A DNA stretch of 64,000 nucleotides from NCBI RefSeq assembly GCF_030582395.1, contig NZ_CP104381.1:1-64000 (forward strand), written 5' to 3'. Positions 19,839 to 30,200 of this stretch are shown here, piece after piece. Position 1 is the first letter of the stretch. Each line of letters starts with the position of its first letter. A model generated the notes under the pieces. The model was not told the origin of the DNA, searched no databases, and saw only the letters and a program-made list of their open reading frames with translations. The translations under genes and the position numbers were made by a program. Source of the DNA: Ralstonia pickettii (GTDB lineage Bacteria; Pseudomonadota; Gammaproteobacteria; Burkholderiales; Burkholderiaceae).

Positions 19839-21394
19839 GCGGCCCTCCTGATGCGGCTGCGCTCGGCCATGCCATAGAGGTAGTCCAAGTTGCCGAATCG
19901 ATAGGTCTCCAGTTCGAATCTGTTGTGATCGGCCAAGCTGATGCGTGGCAAACCAAAGTCCAACCGTGGCAACAGGTAGTAGTCCAGCGGTCCTTCGTTG
20001 GTCGTGTCGAGTCTCACGGCTACGGTGACGTCGGGGAGAAGGCCAGCGTCGAAGCGCACCTTCCACCGGTGGCTGCCGGTCTCCAGCATTTGACAGCGGG
20101 ATAAGACGATCGAAACACTGAACTCGCGATTGACAGTGAGCAGATCGGTTGCCGAGTCACGTTCTACTGAGCCGCCTAGTTCGGCAATCATCCGCTCCGT
20201 ATGCCCGATGATTTGCGGATGCAAACGCCGCAAGAAGCGATTGATTTCGATGTAGTGGTAATCACGATCTGGCGTAAAGCCGACCGCTTGATACGCTCGT
20301 ACAAGACTACCGAAGCGGTGTGCATAGGCTGCGGCCGAAGGCATGCCTTCCGTTTCGTCGATGATCAAGCCCGACAGAAACCCCCGCGTTCGATAGAGAT
20401 TGCGCAACTTGTCCAACAGTTCTTCGTCGCTGAATCGTCGTGCACGGGCGCGCAGAATGCCTTGCGCTGTATAGAACAGTTCGGGTGACACGATGGCTTC
20501 GAAAGCCCCGTCCCTCCGAATCCACATTTCAGGTCCGTTGACCACCCGATGCTTCTTGAGTTTGAAAGACGTCCGGTTGTAGACGTTGTTGCCGATGTAC
20601 TTTTCGTTGGACAGCACTTGGCGCACCGTTGCGCGTGTCCATTCGTGACCGAGGTCTGTGCGAATCCCGCTGGCGTTGAGACGACCGGCGATTTCCGACT
20701 CCAGTAAGTTGTCGTCAATAAACCATCGGTATATTTGGTTGACCGTTGCGGTCTCTTCGTCCGGCCCTGGCATCAGGATGACGCGATCGGTTTGCAGGCT
20801 CTTTTGCTGGCCGCGCGCAAGCTCAGTTCGCACGGTACCCAACTGGTCAACCAGGACGCGCCGCAGGCCGTATCCCGCTGACCCGCCCTGTCGATACCCC
20901 AGTTCAATCAGCCGACATTGGCCGGCGAACACCTTGGCAGACAGCTCGCGGCTGTACTCGCCAGCCATGGCCCGCTTGACGCCTTTGACGATAGTCGAGA
21001 CAGGTGAACCGTCGTTCTCAAACTGTTCCGCGCAGTAGGCCACCTGTATGCCGGCACGGCGGCAGATGTACTCGTAATAGGCGCTTTCATCGGCGTCCTG
21101 AAATCTGCCCCACCGACTGACGTCATAGACCAGGATGACTTGGAAGTCTGCAGTGCCCGACTCCACGTCCTTGATGAGTTGCTGTAGTGCTTGGCGGCCA
21201 TCGAGACGAAGGCCACTCTTTCCCTCGTCGGCATAGGTCCGCACAATCTGGATACCGCGACGCTGGGCGTACTCGCGAATCTTGTCGGCCTGATTCTGTG
21301 TCGAATATTGCTGGTGCTCTGTCGACATCCGAACGTACTCGGCGCCACGAAGCAGGAACGGCTCGTCGGGAGGTCTCGAAAATGTTTCGGCCAT
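19835..21394 (-). CDS. Large serine recombinase
   Basis: A 519-aa site-specific recombinase of the resolvase/invertase superfamily. The N-terminal catalytic domain has YVRMSTEHQQYSTQ with nucleophile Ser24, then the conserved VYDVSRWGRFQD block and the basic GEYSRELSAK motif. The middle has a recombinase domain (LNASGIRTDLGHEWTRATVRQVLSNEKYIGN). Large serine recombinases move phages and integrative elements. ATG at 21394 is used since homology begins soon after; the ribosome binding site is weak. It leads a three-gene operon with overlapping ATGA junctions. No attachment-site duplication was found. Confidence 0.92.
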   Translation of the reverse strand: MAETFSRPPDEPFLLRGAEYVRMSTEHQQYSTQNQADKIREYAQRRGIQIVRTYADEGKSGLRLDGRQALQQLIKDVESGTADFQVILVYDVSRWGRFQDADESAYYEYICRRAGIQVAYCAEQFENDGSPVSTIVKGVKRAMAGEYSRELSAKVFAGQCRLIELGYRQGGSAGYGLRRVLVDQLGTVRTELARGQQKSLQTDRVILMPGPDEETATVNQIYRWFIDDNLLESEIAGRLNASGIRTDLGHEWTRATVRQVLSNEKYIGNNVYNRTSFKLKKHRVVNGPEMWIRRDGAFEAIVSPELFYTAQGILRARARRFSDEELLDKLRNLYRTRGFLSGLIIDETEGMPSAAAYAHRFGSLVRAYQAVGFTPDRDYHYIEINRFLRRLHPQIIGHTERMIAELGGSVERDSATDLLTVNREFSVSIVLSRCQMLETGSHRWKVRFDAGLLPDVTVAVRLDTTNEGPLDYYLLPRLDFGLPRISLADHNRFELETYRFGNLDYLYGMAERSRIRRAA

Positions 21395-21570
21395 ACGTCC
21401 AACCGCGTAGAGTTTTTTCCGCCAATGCCAGCTAACGGACGTGGGCGCCTGTGGATTCGAAGGCCCATTTCCTGCCTCGCAGGAGTGGCCAGGATTCACA
21501 TGGGAGAAACGGTAACGGTTGTTAGATGCGGAGCCTATGACGTCCTATGTTTGCACAGGTCCTTTTTGCA

Positions 21571-21975
21571 TCAGTGGTCGAGATACACGGGCGTCATTCG
21601 TACGATCCACGCGTCCATTGTTGCGCCGCTCGGTTGGAAAACAGGCTCGATTCGGTAGAGGCCAGCCGGGAAGTTGGGCGGGAGTGAGCCGGCATACGAG
21701 GAGTCTCGGCCCCTCTTGTGCGTGTCCTTAGTTTCCCCGCCTTTAGCTGCGGCGTTCCGGTACTGCTGCCAGTAGTCCGGATGCCGCTCATGCCAAGCGC
21801 GTTGACTGCGTTTTTGGTTTTCGCGGTAGTCCGGATCGTTCGCCATCTTCTCGTGCTGCCAACGCTGTCGCCGCGCTCGTTGGCAGGCCGGCATGGAGCA
21901 GTAAGTCTGATTCGGAACTTGCGAGCGTGGGATGAAGGATTGGCCGCAGCATGCGCAGACTCGAATAGTTGCCAT
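21571..21975 (-). CDS. Small Cys-rich zinc-finger-like protein
   Basis: A 134-aa protein with an N-terminal cluster C-x-C-C near residues 7-10 and C-x5-C at about 27-33 (TYCSMPACQRARRQRWQ), which looks like a zinc finger followed by a basic helix. The rest is hydrophilic with no domain. ATG at 21975 has AGGAAG upstream; ATG at 21999 is an alternative. It is 176 bases upstream of the recombinase in the same direction and may be part of the mobile module. Function unknown. Confidence 0.65.
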   Translation of the reverse strand: MATIRVCACCGQSFIPRSQVPNQTYCSMPACQRARRQRWQHEKMANDPDYRENQKRSQRAWHERHPDYWQQYRNAAAKGGETKDTHKRGRDSSYAGSLPPNFPAGLYRIEPVFQPSGATMDAWIVRMTPVYLDH

Positions 21976-22322
21976 GGCGTTCTTCCTGACGAGACCCATA
22001 GATGCCTCGCAGTATCCCTGCCGTTTGCGGGCTGTCTGGGTTGCTACAGCGTCAAACCAGACCGCGCGGATTCTTCACCCGGCGCTTACGGTCTTAGGAT
22101 TGGTCTGATACCGCCAACAAACCTCGATACACACAATCAACCTCCATGTGCCCAGCCGTTATCGCACCATCCTGCGTAGCGCTGCGTTTGCGATAACCGG
22201 GCGCATCCTGGGTATCCCCCAACGACTGAAACGTGTACCTAATTTCGGTGGAAGGACCGTGCAATAGGTCGATGCGCCAGGCACGCGGTTCCAAAACTGC
22301 CGAGCATATGGAGGAGAGACTA
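21976..22322. other. Intergenic region, divergent promoters expected
   Basis: About 350 bases between the zinc-finger gene (minus) and the fimbrial-type gene (plus). No gene, RNA or clear promoter element was recognised apart from the GGAGAG ribosome binding site at its right end. Confidence 0.4.
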
Positions 22323-23282
22323 ATGAAGATGCACCGGCTGGGTCTGAAAGCCATGCGCATGGTGAAACGGGCAGTAGCAACGACGCTGGGCTTGACTGCG
22401 GCCACGTCCGCTTTTGGCGCAGACTTCCGCCCTTTCCCTACCGCACTCTCACTGCCCCGGGATGTTGCGGCTAATACCGTTGTGGCGAGAGCCTATTTGA
22501 CGCCTCAAGCGTTATGTGACGAGGGCACATGCAGGTTGGTGAATTTCCGTCCTATTAGCTATGTTCATGTCGCCTCGAGTGACGTACCGGGCTTGGTATC
22601 AAACGGACCGACCGTCATCACAGAAATCAAAGGCTTGCGGATGCAAGTCCTCGTCAATGGGGAACCACAGACAAGGCTGGATGAAAATCAACCGTCCATA
22701 AAATTTTCTTCGCCGATCGAAATTCAACTGCTGAGGGACGGTTCCCCAGAGTTGGGCAACGGAACAACCACCGATCCAATTCAGTTCTGGTTTTTCACAA
22801 AGACAACGTCGGGATCCAGCAGGATCGATAACTACATCCGCCTTAGCACGAGGCTGACCAAAATCGAAGGAACCTGCTCAGTGCCAAGTCAGACCGTGGA
22901 ACTGCAACCCACCCGGGCAAGAACCTTGGCCGGCATTGGGACAACGGCTGCCGAGCGCAGCTTCCGGATCAGCATTAACAACTGCCCAAAGGGATACAAC
23001 AGGATTTTCTACAGGCTCAAACCGATGGGCGACAACGTTGAGATGTCAGCGGGAGTATTGCCGCTTTCCGCCCAATCGACCGCCAAAGGCGTGAGGATCA
23101 GGGTAACTGACAGTGCAGGGGCGGCTGTTGTATTCGATACGCCGACCAGAATCGCTTATTACAACAGCGAAACCGGCGGTTCGTTCTCGATCCCGATGCG
23201 GGTGTCATACGTTCAGACCGAAGCCAACGTCACGCCCGGCACTGTGAATGGCGCCATGTCGGTGCTGATGGAGTATCAGTGA
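22323..23282 (+). CDS. Fimbrial-type adhesin or minor pilin subunit
   Basis: A 319-aa exported protein. A signal peptide with basic start and Ala-rich core ends at about SAFGA-DFRP (residue 33). The C-terminal half (about 190-319) has the chaperone-usher pilin pattern: GTCSVPSQTVELQP, a paired cysteine (NNCPKGY), and a final beta-strand region ending MSVLMEYQ. The N-terminal half may be a receptor-binding domain. ATG at 22323 is preceded by GGAGAGAC. No chaperone or usher gene is in the window, so it is either an orphan or part of a system elsewhere. Exact family not certain. Confidence 0.7.
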   Translation: MKMHRLGLKAMRMVKRAVATTLGLTAATSAFGADFRPFPTALSLPRDVAANTVVARAYLTPQALCDEGTCRLVNFRPISYVHVASSDVPGLVSNGPTVITEIKGLRMQVLVNGEPQTRLDENQPSIKFSSPIEIQLLRDGSPELGNGTTTDPIQFWFFTKTTSGSSRIDNYIRLSTRLTKIEGTCSVPSQTVELQPTRARTLAGIGTTAAERSFRISINNCPKGYNRIFYRLKPMGDNVEMSAGVLPLSAQSTAKGVRIRVTDSAGAAVVFDTPTRIAYYNSETGGSFSIPMRVSYVQTEANVTPGTVNGAMSVLMEYQ

Positions 23283-23310
23283 CGAGCGGCGGGGCGGATG
23301 CGTTCGGCTG

Positions 23311-23670
23311 TCAGCTTCCGTCCTTGGTTTCCTTAGGCTTAGGCCCAAGCGCAGGGCCGCCGCCTCCGCCCGATCGGATGGGGCCAGCGTTGTCCTTTGG
23401 CCGCTCGAGGCTTTCACCTTTGCTGTTGTAGCCGCCAGGACGTTCCGGGCGATTTCCGGAGATGTCCACCCGCGTGGCGGGGTCATGCGCTTTGCCACCG
23501 CCGTCTGTGCCGCCACCAGATGTGCGCCCCCCGGAATCGGCGCCACCACCGGACTTGTTTCCCGAGGTTGATGTCCCTGACTTCGTGCCCGGGCTCACCG
23601 GCTTTACGCTGTCGCTAGCATGCGCCCATGCGGCGGTCAGTATGGTCAGCAGTGCAATCACTCGCTTCAT
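23311..23670 (-). CDS. Small secreted Gly/Ser-rich protein
   Basis: A 119-aa protein with a clear signal peptide (MKRVIALLTILTAAWAHA-SDS) and a low-complexity mature part full of SGGG and DGGG runs, ending PALGPKPKETKDGS. ATG at 23670 has the ribosome binding site GGGAGGG. It is convergent with the fimbrial-type gene (28 bases apart). No enzymatic domain. Function unknown. Confidence 0.65.
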   Translation of the reverse strand: MKRVIALLTILTAAWAHASDSVKPVSPGTKSGTSTSGNKSGGGADSGGRTSGGGTDGGGKAHDPATRVDISGNRPERPGGYNSKGESLERPKDNAGPIRSGGGGGPALGPKPKETKDGS

Positions 23671-24292
23671 GCATCCCTCCCTGTGGTCGCGCAGAGCGCG
23701 CACGACGACAGTAGGCGGCAGGCAACCCCGCCGCCATCCCCAAGTCGCGGGGTGGGAGCGTACGGAATTGGTAAGGGCGGCCGGCCCGAGGTGGTCCAAG
23801 CGCGAATTCCCCGCGCTCGGATGACGTCTTCACCAATGCCATTGCCGAAATCGCGCTGCCAAGTCTCAATTAATCTGAATTCAATATCGCCGAATTCAGA
23901 TGTAAATATCCTTGAACGTCGCGCATTTGCATCGAGTTCACGGTTGTTAATCTTCGAGGCGGTCCTTTCGATTATCATCCGCGCAAACAGCAAAAGGCAC
24001 TCCCTCCGTCAGTCGAGTGAGGCCGTCGGGGTTGTTCCATTTCAGACGGGGCAGGGAGTGCTTTCGCATGAGACGACATCTCAGGCGCGCCGCTGTGTGT
24101 CTTCAAGGCGCTGGACATCCGCTCGGCGTGTCTTTCGTCGGCGCATACGCTGACCTGCCTCTTCCCTGAAGTGAAACGATCTTGCCGCTCCGGTGCGAGC
24201 GGCCTGCCTGTCGTCGCCTTTCCTCGCCTGTTTGCGATCGCGCCCGGTCGCCAGCAGGCACTTGCCGTCTCCATTGCCAGTAGAGAAACATC
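23671..24292. other. Long non-coding region upstream of the exoprotein gene
   Basis: About 620 bases without a convincing gene. The middle (23870-24000) is clearly AT-richer than its surroundings and holds a perfect 10-bp inverted repeat, listed separately. The rest probably contains the promoter and a long 5' leader of the TpsA gene. Confidence 0.5.
23873..23901. promoter_or_regulatory. Perfect 10-bp inverted repeat, operator candidate
   Basis: ATCTGAATTC (23873-23882) and GAATTCAGAT (23892-23901) are separated by nine bases. This symmetric site lies about 390 bases upstream of the exoprotein start in AT-rich DNA. A binding site for a dimeric regulator is likely; which one is unknown. Confidence 0.5.
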
Positions 24293-27200
24293 ATGAACGC
24301 AAAGTGTTATCGGACTGTATTCAACGCCGTTCGGGGCATGCTGGTTGCCGTGGAGGAAACGGCCTCGAGTACCGGTAAGGGGCGCAACGCGGGCGCATGT
24401 GCTCAGGGCGCAGTTGGTGTGGCCGTTTCGGTGGCTCGCTTTACTGTGCTGCCAGTGGTCTTTGGGGCCTGGTGCGCGTTGGGTGTGCCTGCGGCCGTGC
24501 ATGCGCAGGTGGTGGCCGCTCCAGGCTCGGGCGCACAAGTTGTGCAGACGGCAAACGGTTTGCAGCAGGTGAACATCGCCCGCCCGAACGGAAGCGGGGT
24601 CTCGCTCAATACGTACTCGCAGTTCAACGTACCTGCGGCCGGGAACATCCTCAACAACAGTTCGACCATTACGCAGACCCAGCAGGCGGGCTATATCAAC
24701 GGTAACCCGAACCTGTTGCCTGGCGGCAGCGCTCGCATCATCGTCAATCAGGTCACCAGCACGTCGCCGACGACCATCCAGGGCTACACCGAGGTGGCCG
24801 GGCAGCGCGCGGAGGTGGTCATCGCCAACCCGAATGGCATCACGGTAAGCGGGGGCGGCTTTATTAACACGAGCCGGGCCACCCTAACCACTGGGATTCC
24901 CGTTTTCGGGGGCAGCGGCAGCCTGGACGCATATCGCGTCACGGGCGGACAAATCACCATCCAGGGCGGGGGCCTGAACGCGGCCAATGTCGACCAGGTG
25001 GACTTGATCGCCCGCGCCGTACAGGCCAATGCGGCGGTCTATGCAAACCAATTGAATGTGATTGCGGGCGCCAACCAGGTCGACCGCAATACGCTGGCCG
25101 CCACACCCATCGCCGGCGATGGCGGCGCACCGTCCGTCGGCATCGATGTCAGCGCGCTGGGCGGTATGTACGCGAACAAGATTCTGCTCGCGTCGACTGA
25201 GAATGGCGTCGGCGTGTCCCTAAAGGGTGTGACGGCCGCGCAGGCCGGCGATTTGACGCTCACGTCTGGGGGCCAGTTGATTCTGGCGGGCACGACCAGT
25301 GCCACAGGCAACCTCAACGCCAGCGCGCGCGGCGATGTGACGAACTCGGGTGCGACCTACGGTAGCGGCCCTGTCTCGCTGTCCACCGATGGAACGTTGA
25401 CCAACGCCGGTGCGCTCGCCTCGCAGCAAGGCCTGTCCGTCGACGCGGGCGCCGTGAACTCCACCGGCAGCCTGGGCGCCGGCGTTGCGCAAAGCGGCGC
25501 TGTCGCGCAAGCCGCTGACTTGAAGGTCACCACAACTGGCGCTCTGTCTGCCACAGGCACCAATGCGGCCGGCGGTAATGCGACATTCCAAGGCGCAGGC
25601 GTGAGCTTGGCACGCAGCCAGACCTCGGTGAACGGCAATCTGGCGCTCAATTCTTCCGGCAATGTCGATCTGACCGGCGCATCGACCCATGCGGGTGGCG
25701 CTGTGAATGCCAACGCAGCAGGGGCCTTCGTCAACGATGCCGGCCGCTTGAGCGGCAATGGCCCCGTGCAGGTCACAGCCGGCAGCGTGTCCAATGCCGG
25801 TGGGCAGATCGTCAGCCAGGCCGCCCTGGGCGTGCAGTCCACCGGTGCGGTAAACAACACCCAGGGTACGGTTCAAGCCGCAGGCGCACTTGCGGTTTCC
25901 GGTTCCACGATTGACAACACCGCTGGCCGTCTCGTTTCTCTCAACGCAGATGGCCTCACGGTCAATGCCGCCACGTCGATTACCAATGCGGCCGGCACAA
26001 CGGCCGATGGCGCGCAGGGCGGCGTGATTGGCGGCAACGGCGCAGCCACCATCACCGCGCAAACGCTGACGAACCGTGGTCAGATCAGCGCGGCAACCGA
26101 TGCCGCGCTCAACGCTGCTACGCTCGACAACAGCAACGGCAGCGTGAAGGCCGGCCGCACACTCGCAGCCAATGTGACAGGCGCCGTGAACAACCAGCAT
26201 GGCACGCTGTCGGCCGATACGACCAACGTGTCCGCAGGGTCGATCGACAACTCGGCAGGAACGATCGAAGGCAACCAGCTCGGCCTCACCACGACGGGCA
26301 ACCTCAGCAACCGAAACGGTGCGATCAACCAGGTCAGCCAGGCCGACACCACGCTGCAGGTCGGCGGGGCCTTGGACAACACGGGCGGCACGATTGCAGC
26401 CAATGCGCAGAACCTGACGGTCAACGCGCAGGCGCTGACCAATGATGGCGGCAAGTTGCAGCACGCTGGCTCGGGCGCGTTCTCAGTGACCACCACCGGT
26501 GCGCTGTCCAACGTAGGCGGCCAGGTGCGCACCAATGGCACGTTGTCGGCTAAGGCGGGCTCGGTGGACAACACCAGTGGATCGGTGATCGCGCAAGGCG
26601 CACAGACATTGACCGTTGCAGGGGCATTGAACAACACGAACGGTACGGTGCATGCGGGTGATTCGCTCAAGGTGCAAGCCGGTGGGGCGCTCACGAATGT
26701 CGGGGGCAATGTCGAGGCCAACAGTGCGCACAGCACGTTGTCCGTATCGTCGGCGTCGCTGGACAACACCTCCGGCCGCGTGGTGAACGTCGGGGATGGT
26801 GTGACCACAGTGGCGGTGCAGCAGACCTTGCTCAACGCCAATCCGACGAACGTCCCAGGGCAAGGCCTGATTGGTGGGAACGGCGCCCTCAATATCACGG
26901 CAGGAGCCCTGCAAAATCACGGCACGCTCAGCGCCAAGGGTGACCAGACGCTGAACGCACAATCGTTCGACAACAGCAACGGCACGGCACTGGCCAGTGG
27001 CGCACTCTCGGCAACGATTGCCGGTATCGTCAACAACAACCAAGGTACGCTCTCAGCAAACAGCACGACGCTGACCGCAGCTTCGGTCGACAACACGACG
27101 GGCAAGATTGAAGGTAATCAACTTGCGCTGACGACCACCGGCAATCTGGTGAACCGAGGCGGGTCGATCAACCAGTACAGCCAAGCTGACACGAATATCA

Positions 27201-30200
27201 AGGTCGGCGGAACGCTCGACAGTACCAACGGATTGATTGCCGCCAACGCGCTGAACCTGTCGGTGAGCGCCCAGGCGATGACCAATGACGGCGGCAAGCT
27301 CTTGCATGCCGGTACAGGCACCTTCACGCTGGACAGCCAAGGCACCCTGAGTAATGTCGCGGGTCAGGTGCAGACGAACGGCATCTTGTCGGCGGCGGCC
27401 GCTTCGTTAGACAACAGTAGCGGTCTCCTTGCCGCACAAGGCGCCCAGACAGTCACGACGCAAGGAGCGCTGAACAACACCAATGGGACGATGCGCTCGG
27501 GCGACGCGCTCAAGGTGGAGGCCGGCGATGCGTTGACAAATGTCGGCGGCGATATTGAAGCCAACGGCGTGCACAGCACCTTGTCGGTCTCCGCACGTAC
27601 GCTGGATAACACCTCAGGCCGTATCGTGAATGTCGGCGATGGTGCTGCCGCGATTTCCGTACAGCAAACGCTCCTGAACGCCAATCCGACGAATGCCTCC
27701 GGGCAGGGCCTGATCGGTAGCAACGGTGCGTTGGGCGTTACGGCCGGCGCCCTCCAGAATCACGGTACGCTGAGCGCCAAGGGTGATCAGGTGCTGACGG
27801 CGCAATCGTTCGATAACAGCAACGGCAGCACGTTGGCGAGTGGTACCCTCACAGCGACGATTGCCGGCGCCCTCAATAACGCCAGTGGCACGCTGTCCGC
27901 AAACAGCACCACGTTGACGGCGGGTGCGACTGACAACACCGCCGGCAAGATCGAAGGCAATCAACTTGCGCTTACGACCACCGGCAATCTGGTGAACCGT
28001 GGCGGGTCGATCAACCAGTACAGCCAGGTCGACACCACGCTCAAGGTTGGCGGGACGCTCGACAACACGAACGGAACGATCGCTGCAAACGCTCAGAATC
28101 TCGCCGTCAGCGCCAACGCGATCACCAACGACAGCGGCAAGTTGCAACACGCAGGCACTGGTGCCATCACCGTAGCGAGCAACGCGGCGTTCTCCAATGT
28201 TGGTGGCCAAGTACAGACCAACGGCGCGCTGTCGATACAGAGCGCCGCCCTCGACAACACCAGTGGCCTCATCGCCGCGCACGGTGCGGAAACCGTCTCT
28301 AGCACAGGGGCGCTGAATAACACGAACGGCACTTTGCACGCGGGCGGCAGCTCCCGAGTGCGGGCTGGTGGCGCATTGACGAACGTCGGAGGCAACATCG
28401 AAGCGGATGCAGCGCACGGCACCTTGTCGGTATCCGCTGCCTCGCTCGATAACACCAGCGGCCGTGTGGTGAACGTGGGCGATGGAACCACCACAGTGGC
28501 GGTGCAGCAAGCGCTGGTCAACGCTAGCTCCAACAACACCGCCGGCCGTGGCTTCATCGGCGGCAACGGCGATCTCGACGTGACGGCCGGGTCCTTGCAG
28601 AACCATGGCGCGCTGACCGCCAAGGGCAACGAAACGCTGACTACGCAATCGTTCGACAACAGCAATGGCAGCGCAGCGGCGAACGGTGCGCTGACCGCCA
28701 ATGTCGCCGGGGCGCTCGTCAATCACCAGGGCTCGCTGTCGTCCGGTACGACAACCATCAATGCGGCGACGCTCGACAACACTGCCGGCAAGCTCGAAGG
28801 CAACCAATTGAGCTTGTCCACCACCGGCGACCTCGTCAACCGGGGCGGCACACTTGCCCAGTACAGCCAGACCGACACGGATCTGAAGGTGGGCGGGACG
28901 CTGGATAACATTAATGGCTCGATTGCCGCCAACGCGCACAACCTGTCGATCAACGCCAACGCGATCACCAATGACGGCGGCAAGCTGCAGCACGCGGGCG
29001 CTGGCACCCTTACGATGGACAGCAATGGCGCGCTCTCCAATGTCGGCGGCCAGGTGCAGACCAATGGCGCGCTGTCGACACATGCGCAGTCGATCGACAA
29101 CACCAGCGGTCTCATCGCCGCACAGGGAACCGAGACCGTTTTCACCACGGTGGCGCTGAACAACACCAATGGAACCCTGCACGCGGGCGGCAATTCGCAA
29201 GTGCAAGCCGGCGGGGCCTTGACCAATGTCGGCGGCAACATCGAAGCCAGCAGCGCCCATGGTTCGCTGTCCGTTTCGGCGAACTCGCTGGACAATACCT
29301 CGGGCCGCGTGGTGAACGTCGGCGACGGCGCCACCACGGTGGCTGTGCAGCAAGCGCTGCTCAACGCCAACCCGGCCAGTACGGCGGGCCGTGGCGTCAT
29401 CGGCGGCAACGGCGATCTGGCCGTGTCCGCAGGGACTTTGCAGAACCACGGTACGCTGACCGCCAAAGGCAATGAAACGCTGACTACGCAATCGTTTGAT
29501 AACAGCAGCGGTAGCGCGCGCGCTGGTGGCGCGTTGACGGCCAACGTGGGAGATGCCCTAACGAACCAGAACGGCTTGCTGTCGGGCAACGCCACCTCCC
29601 TGTCGGCTGCTTCGCTGGATAACTCTTCTGGCCATATCGAGGGCAACCAGCTCGGCATCGTGACCACGGGCGATCTCGTCAACCGGGGCGGCATCCTTGC
29701 CCAGTACGATCGGACGGATACGACGCTCAAGGCGGGCGGCTCGCTGGACAATACCGGCGGCACGATTGCCGTGAATGCTGACAACCTCACCCTGTCCGGC
29801 CGGAACGTACACAACGACGGCGGCAAGGTGCAGCACGCCGGCACCGGCACGCTGTCAGTCTCGGCGCAAGCGGCGCTGACCAACACCAACCACGGCCAAA
29901 TCCAGACCAACGGTGCGTTGACCACCCAATCCGCGACGCTGGACAACACGAACGGCAGCGCGGCGGCGCTGGGCGCGGCCTCCGTCTCCACCACGGGCGA
30001 CCTGACAAACAAGCAAGGGACGCTCTACGGCCAGTCAAGCCTGACGCTGGCCAGCGGCGGCCAACTCGACAACACGGCCGGCTCCGCGCAGACCCAGGGC
30101 AATCTGTCGGCCACCGCATCCGGGGCAATCGGTAACGCGGGCGGCCAAATCACGGCCAATGGCCCGCACGGCACCATGACGGTGTCCGGCGCGCGCGTGG

